Source of the DNA: Lateolabrax maculatus
Lineage: Eukaryota; Chordata; Actinopteri; Acropomatiformes; Lateolabracidae
Length of the DNA: 64,000 nt
Assembly: GCA_031216445.1 (NCBI GenBank)
Contig: CM062196.1
Location: forward strand, 1,122,501-1,186,500
Reading direction: 5' to 3'
Program-made: the position numbers and the translations under genes
The notes under the pieces: generated by a model
What the model was told of the DNA's origin: nothing
What the model saw: only the letters and a program-made list of their open reading frames with translations
Database searches by the model: none
In this document: positions 60,311 to 64,000 of the stretch, piece by piece
Layout of the letters: every line of letters starts with the position of its first letter
Position numbering within the stretch: the stretch's first letter is position 1

Positions 60311-62100
60311 GATACTTTCAGTGATGATCTGCATTTATAATAAACTGGTTTACACTTTATATAAATCTCTGACTACAAAAATAACTGAATAATTTACTAA
60401 AATCATCAAAGCTGGCATAACATTAAAATTAAAATGCATTTTTAGTCACATAAAAATCAATGAATGTCGCATTTTCTGCCTTAGCTTTGGTCCTTTTACT
60501 TGTAAGAGTATAATTAAACATTGTCAACTGCAAATAAAAACATTTGAGGATTTTTTTTCCTCCAGACATGCAGATAAAGAGTTTTGGCTGCAAAACTTCC
60601 TTTCACACTGCATATAGCGAATAGATGTGTTAGGAGAGCAAGTTTAGTAAGAACAAAGCTTAAAAAAAGTTCCTATAGTACATCCATGATAAAGCCCCGA
60701 CAACCTTTCCCGATATCTGTGAGGCCTGAGAGGCAAAACCCAGGGTAATGTGGCTGTGTGTAATTATATAGGTATTGAAAATCCAGTTTCTATATCATTT
60801 CCCCACACATTAATTCACCTAAAGTGCTTTTTAATATTGATGTGAGTGCATATATACATATTTAGGAATTTCTCTTATGTGGATTACAGCTGCACACGAA
60901 GAGGACCCTGATTAGAAAGTGTGGAGATTAAATATTGTCCCCAGTAAATAACACTATAGACATACTACTACGTTGTATTTATATCACAGATTCATTTATT
61001 GTAAATAATGTGGACTTTTGTCTGTAAAAAATACTCTGCTTAAGTATAATATTTAGGTACTAGTGCTTTATGTGAATCTTTCCATTTTATGCTACTTTCT
61101 ACTTCTATTCCACTACATACAGTTAGATTAAGATTTTACATACAAAACATATAATCAGTTTAAAATGATACATATTGGCATGAAAATGTTAAATTAGATT
61201 CACCATGACAAGCTGTAACATTAAACATTTTTCAGTATAATTTTGTATCATGATAATGATATTAGGGATTCAACTAATGATGATCGGTGAATCATTTGGT
61301 AATAGTGATGATGTCAAGATAATATCATCAAACGCGTTGTCTTGTTTACTGTCACATGGAAGACTGAAGTGTTAAAGAAGCCCTGCTGAATATTTGCAGG
61401 ACTGGCATGCAATACTCTACCTGAAATATTAATACTATATATATTTACTAATATTATATATAAACTAATTTTATATAATTTATATATTTATATTCATATA
61501 TATATACTGATTTATATAATGTATTTTATTTTATTGTTATTATTAGTATTTTATTTATTTATTATTTTATGAAATCACATTATTTGATTTATTATTCTAT
61601 TTTATGTATTAATTGTTTTTATATAACTTGATGTACTCATTTTATTTAAAATATCCTCTTGTGGTATATCATCATATCGTCCAACCATATGCATCATTAA
61701 TACTTCAATAATATAACATATAGTAATAAAACACTAACAGCACCTTACTTAGTAATTAGTAAGTAAAATTAGTATTTTTATTGTTGTATTGATACTTTAA
61801 ATGATCCGAACATTTCTTCCACCACGAACATCTTGATACACAGAATTAAAAACTTTTTATATATGCTTTTATACTTTGTTTATTTTATTTACATACATTT
61901 TTCATATCTTTATTTTGTTTGTGCCCTTTAGACTCTCTTCGTCTTGCATTGTTTGTTTGGCTGTGTGTGCTTTTGATTTTGTGTAAAGTCGATGTCTTTA
62001 TTTGTTATCTTTATATGCAATGTTTTGTGTAAAAAAGGTCTTTAAAAGTACCAGAAGTAGTACTAGTACACAGAAATAAAAATTCAGACACATTTTATGA
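60311..62100. other. Intergenic A/T-rich DNA, no gene seen
   Basis: Long A/T-rich stretches (61430-61620 nearly pure A/T) and no exon-like coding stretch on either strand. Confidence 0.5.
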
Positions 62101-62685
62101 TTAAAGATTGTGATTTTTATTATACTAAATTGCATCTATAATATACAAACATTCACAATATTTTGTACAATCACTTTGTGCTTCTCCCCCGTACAGGAGT
62201 GAACTGTAAGACGACAAGTTTACATAAACTCTCTATAGAATTTGTCCATGGTATACACAGCATAAAAATAAATTCATACTCAACACCATTATAATTTCTA
62301 ATTCTATCATTTACAAATTCACTTAAAAAATAATCATATGAAGACAATGTCGATATTATTGTATGTTTTTATCAATCTGAAGACACATGGTGGGGAGTTA
62401 CACACAAAAACGTGCGCTGTGGTAGCTATATAACAATTTGGCAGGATACTTTTTATTTTCTATCTTCGTAATATTTAATAATAAATGCACACATTTTTTT
62501 GTCCTTGTCTTTCCTTTTTCTTGAAGTCTTTCGTATACACACGTACTGTATCTCAGCTGACATGACATTATCAAAATATCACACGTCAACCGTCAAAGAT
62601 ACTGTACACAAACACAAAACCCTTACAACTGAACACGCAATAAATATCATGATAACCATATGCAACAAGAGAACGTGTTGGCTCA

Positions 62686-62727
<42 letters not shown>

Positions 62728-64000
62728 GTTCATGTAGGAAACACTGCGAACTTGACGTCTACGTGACTACACCTGCTAAAGGGGAAGGAAACCATGTGCT
62801 CGTCACTCATCAGCTCTGCTCACGTGTGCGTGGGTATAAAACACCCTCAGTATGGCGTTGGATTGTGTCGGCCAGTGCAAAAGCTGGAAGCCACCATGAA
62901 GCAGGGCTGCAGCGCTCAGTGGCGGTCCAGGGGCGAGTCTCTGGCAGTCTAAAGGGGTGCGGGGGGGTCTGATCTGGGTCTTGGACCTGCTTTGTTTATC
63001 TTGTTTTGGTTCTTTTGGTCATTCAATTCAGTTTACTCCTGAAAAACACTAGAAAACCCTATATGGAAGTTTTGTACTGACAAAATAATGGAGTGCTCAA
63101 AAAACAAATGTCAGCAGTTCACACAGATTTCCCCAGAACTGGTATCTGCCGAGCCAATCACAACCGCTTATCTAATATGTGCACCGTGTGCGCTGCCATA
63201 TTTCTGTGACGTCAGGTGTGTTTCTGGTGGCTGGATGGAGCCCGAGTTTCCGACTTGTGAGTACAATGGATTGGAGCATTCCATGCATGGAGGGATTCAC
63301 AGGGGCAAAACAAGTTCTCAGAGTAAATAAGGACAGAAACCTCACTGATGTTTTGATGAGTAATTTTGCCTCTTGATGTGAACACGCAGTGTGCCATCTT
63401 TGTTCATCATTTTCAAAGCTGCACATTGTCAGTTTTGGCAGTTTGTATCACAAACTGGCGCCTCAAGCGACAAGAACTATAAATATTATAAATTGCAATC
63501 CTGTGGTTACTGGTGGGGACGGCAGGTGCATTTTAATAATCCAGGTGTGTTTACAGCCAAACAAAGATGGCTTCCCGGCAACCCCTTGTGTAAGGATCAT
63601 AACTGGGTATAATATAATAAAACTCTTAAGAAATATAACTTCAAAGGATTTGCAGTTCTGACACGTCCTGCTCTGTTTCTCTTTTACATTAATTACAGTT
63701 GGGGTCAAAAAGGTCACGTGCTCTCAGCACATTGTTCCCACAGCGAAGAACAGATTCTCTTTGTTCAAAATCTCTTCCTTCTGAGGTCAGAAGTTCTTGT
63801 GTTTTGTTCAACTGAGTATTTTAATCAGCTTCACAGGTCTGTGATGGCAGCGGTCTGCATGGTGGAGCTTAGCTGTCTCTATCATTAAATTGTCCTGCAA
63901 TCCCTGAGTCATCGGGCCCCTGGACACAGACATGTAAAAGCCCCCCCACCCCTCCTATTTAGGAGCAAGACACCCAGACGGGGCCTGTTCAGTAATTCCT
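62101..64000 (-). other. Possible 3' UTR of a minus-strand gene lying right of the window
   Basis: Unique-looking, no long coding frame, with a minus-strand AATAAA at about 62117. It includes a (CA)n tract at 62688-62720. In mammals rab3b lies upstream of nrdc in the same orientation with a long 3' UTR, so a 3' UTR is possible; nothing coding is present to confirm it. Confidence 0.2.

Noticed and set aside
1..64000. CRISPR arrays, bacterial operons or tRNA/rRNA genes
   Set aside because: Tandem repeats here are microsatellites or minisatellites without spacers; genes have introns; no full tRNA or rRNA sequence was seen.

Overview
The window is vertebrate nuclear DNA, almost certainly from a ray-finned (teleost) fish. 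Genes are split by GT-AG introns. Dinucleotide microsatellites are dense. Several repeats are typical of teleosts (Tc1-like relics, an L2/Rex1-type LINE tail, tRNA-like SINE, 'pseudo-palindromic' dispersed elements). The gene models are my own splice-site reading, checked by reading-phase agreement across every junction.

Layout. (1) 1780-10852, plus strand: the last 12 exons of a FREM1-type extracellular-matrix gene (CSPG repeats, Calx-beta, C-type lectin domain). (2) 15632-31222, minus strand: a cluster of three related genes built from the same exon modules. One is a SAMD9/SAMD9L-type STAND NTPase with the order SAM-SAM-pyrin-(SIR2-like/NTPase/TPR/OB) that lacks the AlbA_2 nuclease domain of mammalian SAMD9. 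One is a short pyrin-only protein. One is a SAM-SAM-pyrin protein that stops after a short tail. (3) 35000-36655, plus strand: an intact single-exon fish TRIM gene (RING, B-boxes, coiled coil, PRY-SPRY). (4) 40156-60200, minus strand: a complete nardilysin gene (nrdc), 30 coding exons totalling 3315 nt plus a 5' UTR exon in a CpG-rich promoter. The remaining intergenic DNA is mostly old interspersed repeats and microsatellites. Nothing coding is recognisable in 60.3-64 kb, which may be the 3' UTR of a minus-strand gene lying further right.

The centre of interest is 15.6-31.2 kb. The large protein pairs a SAMD9-type STAND engine with a pyrin (death-fold) domain where the SAMD9 family usually carries its tRNA-cleaving effector. 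Two neighbours carry the same pyrin exon in the same splice phase without the engine. By analogy with NLR inflammasomes I infer a sensor/adaptor/decoy set. This is inference from domain layout; no function is shown by the sequence alone. A TRIM gene next door fits an innate-immunity island inserted between the housekeeping genes frem1 and nrdc.
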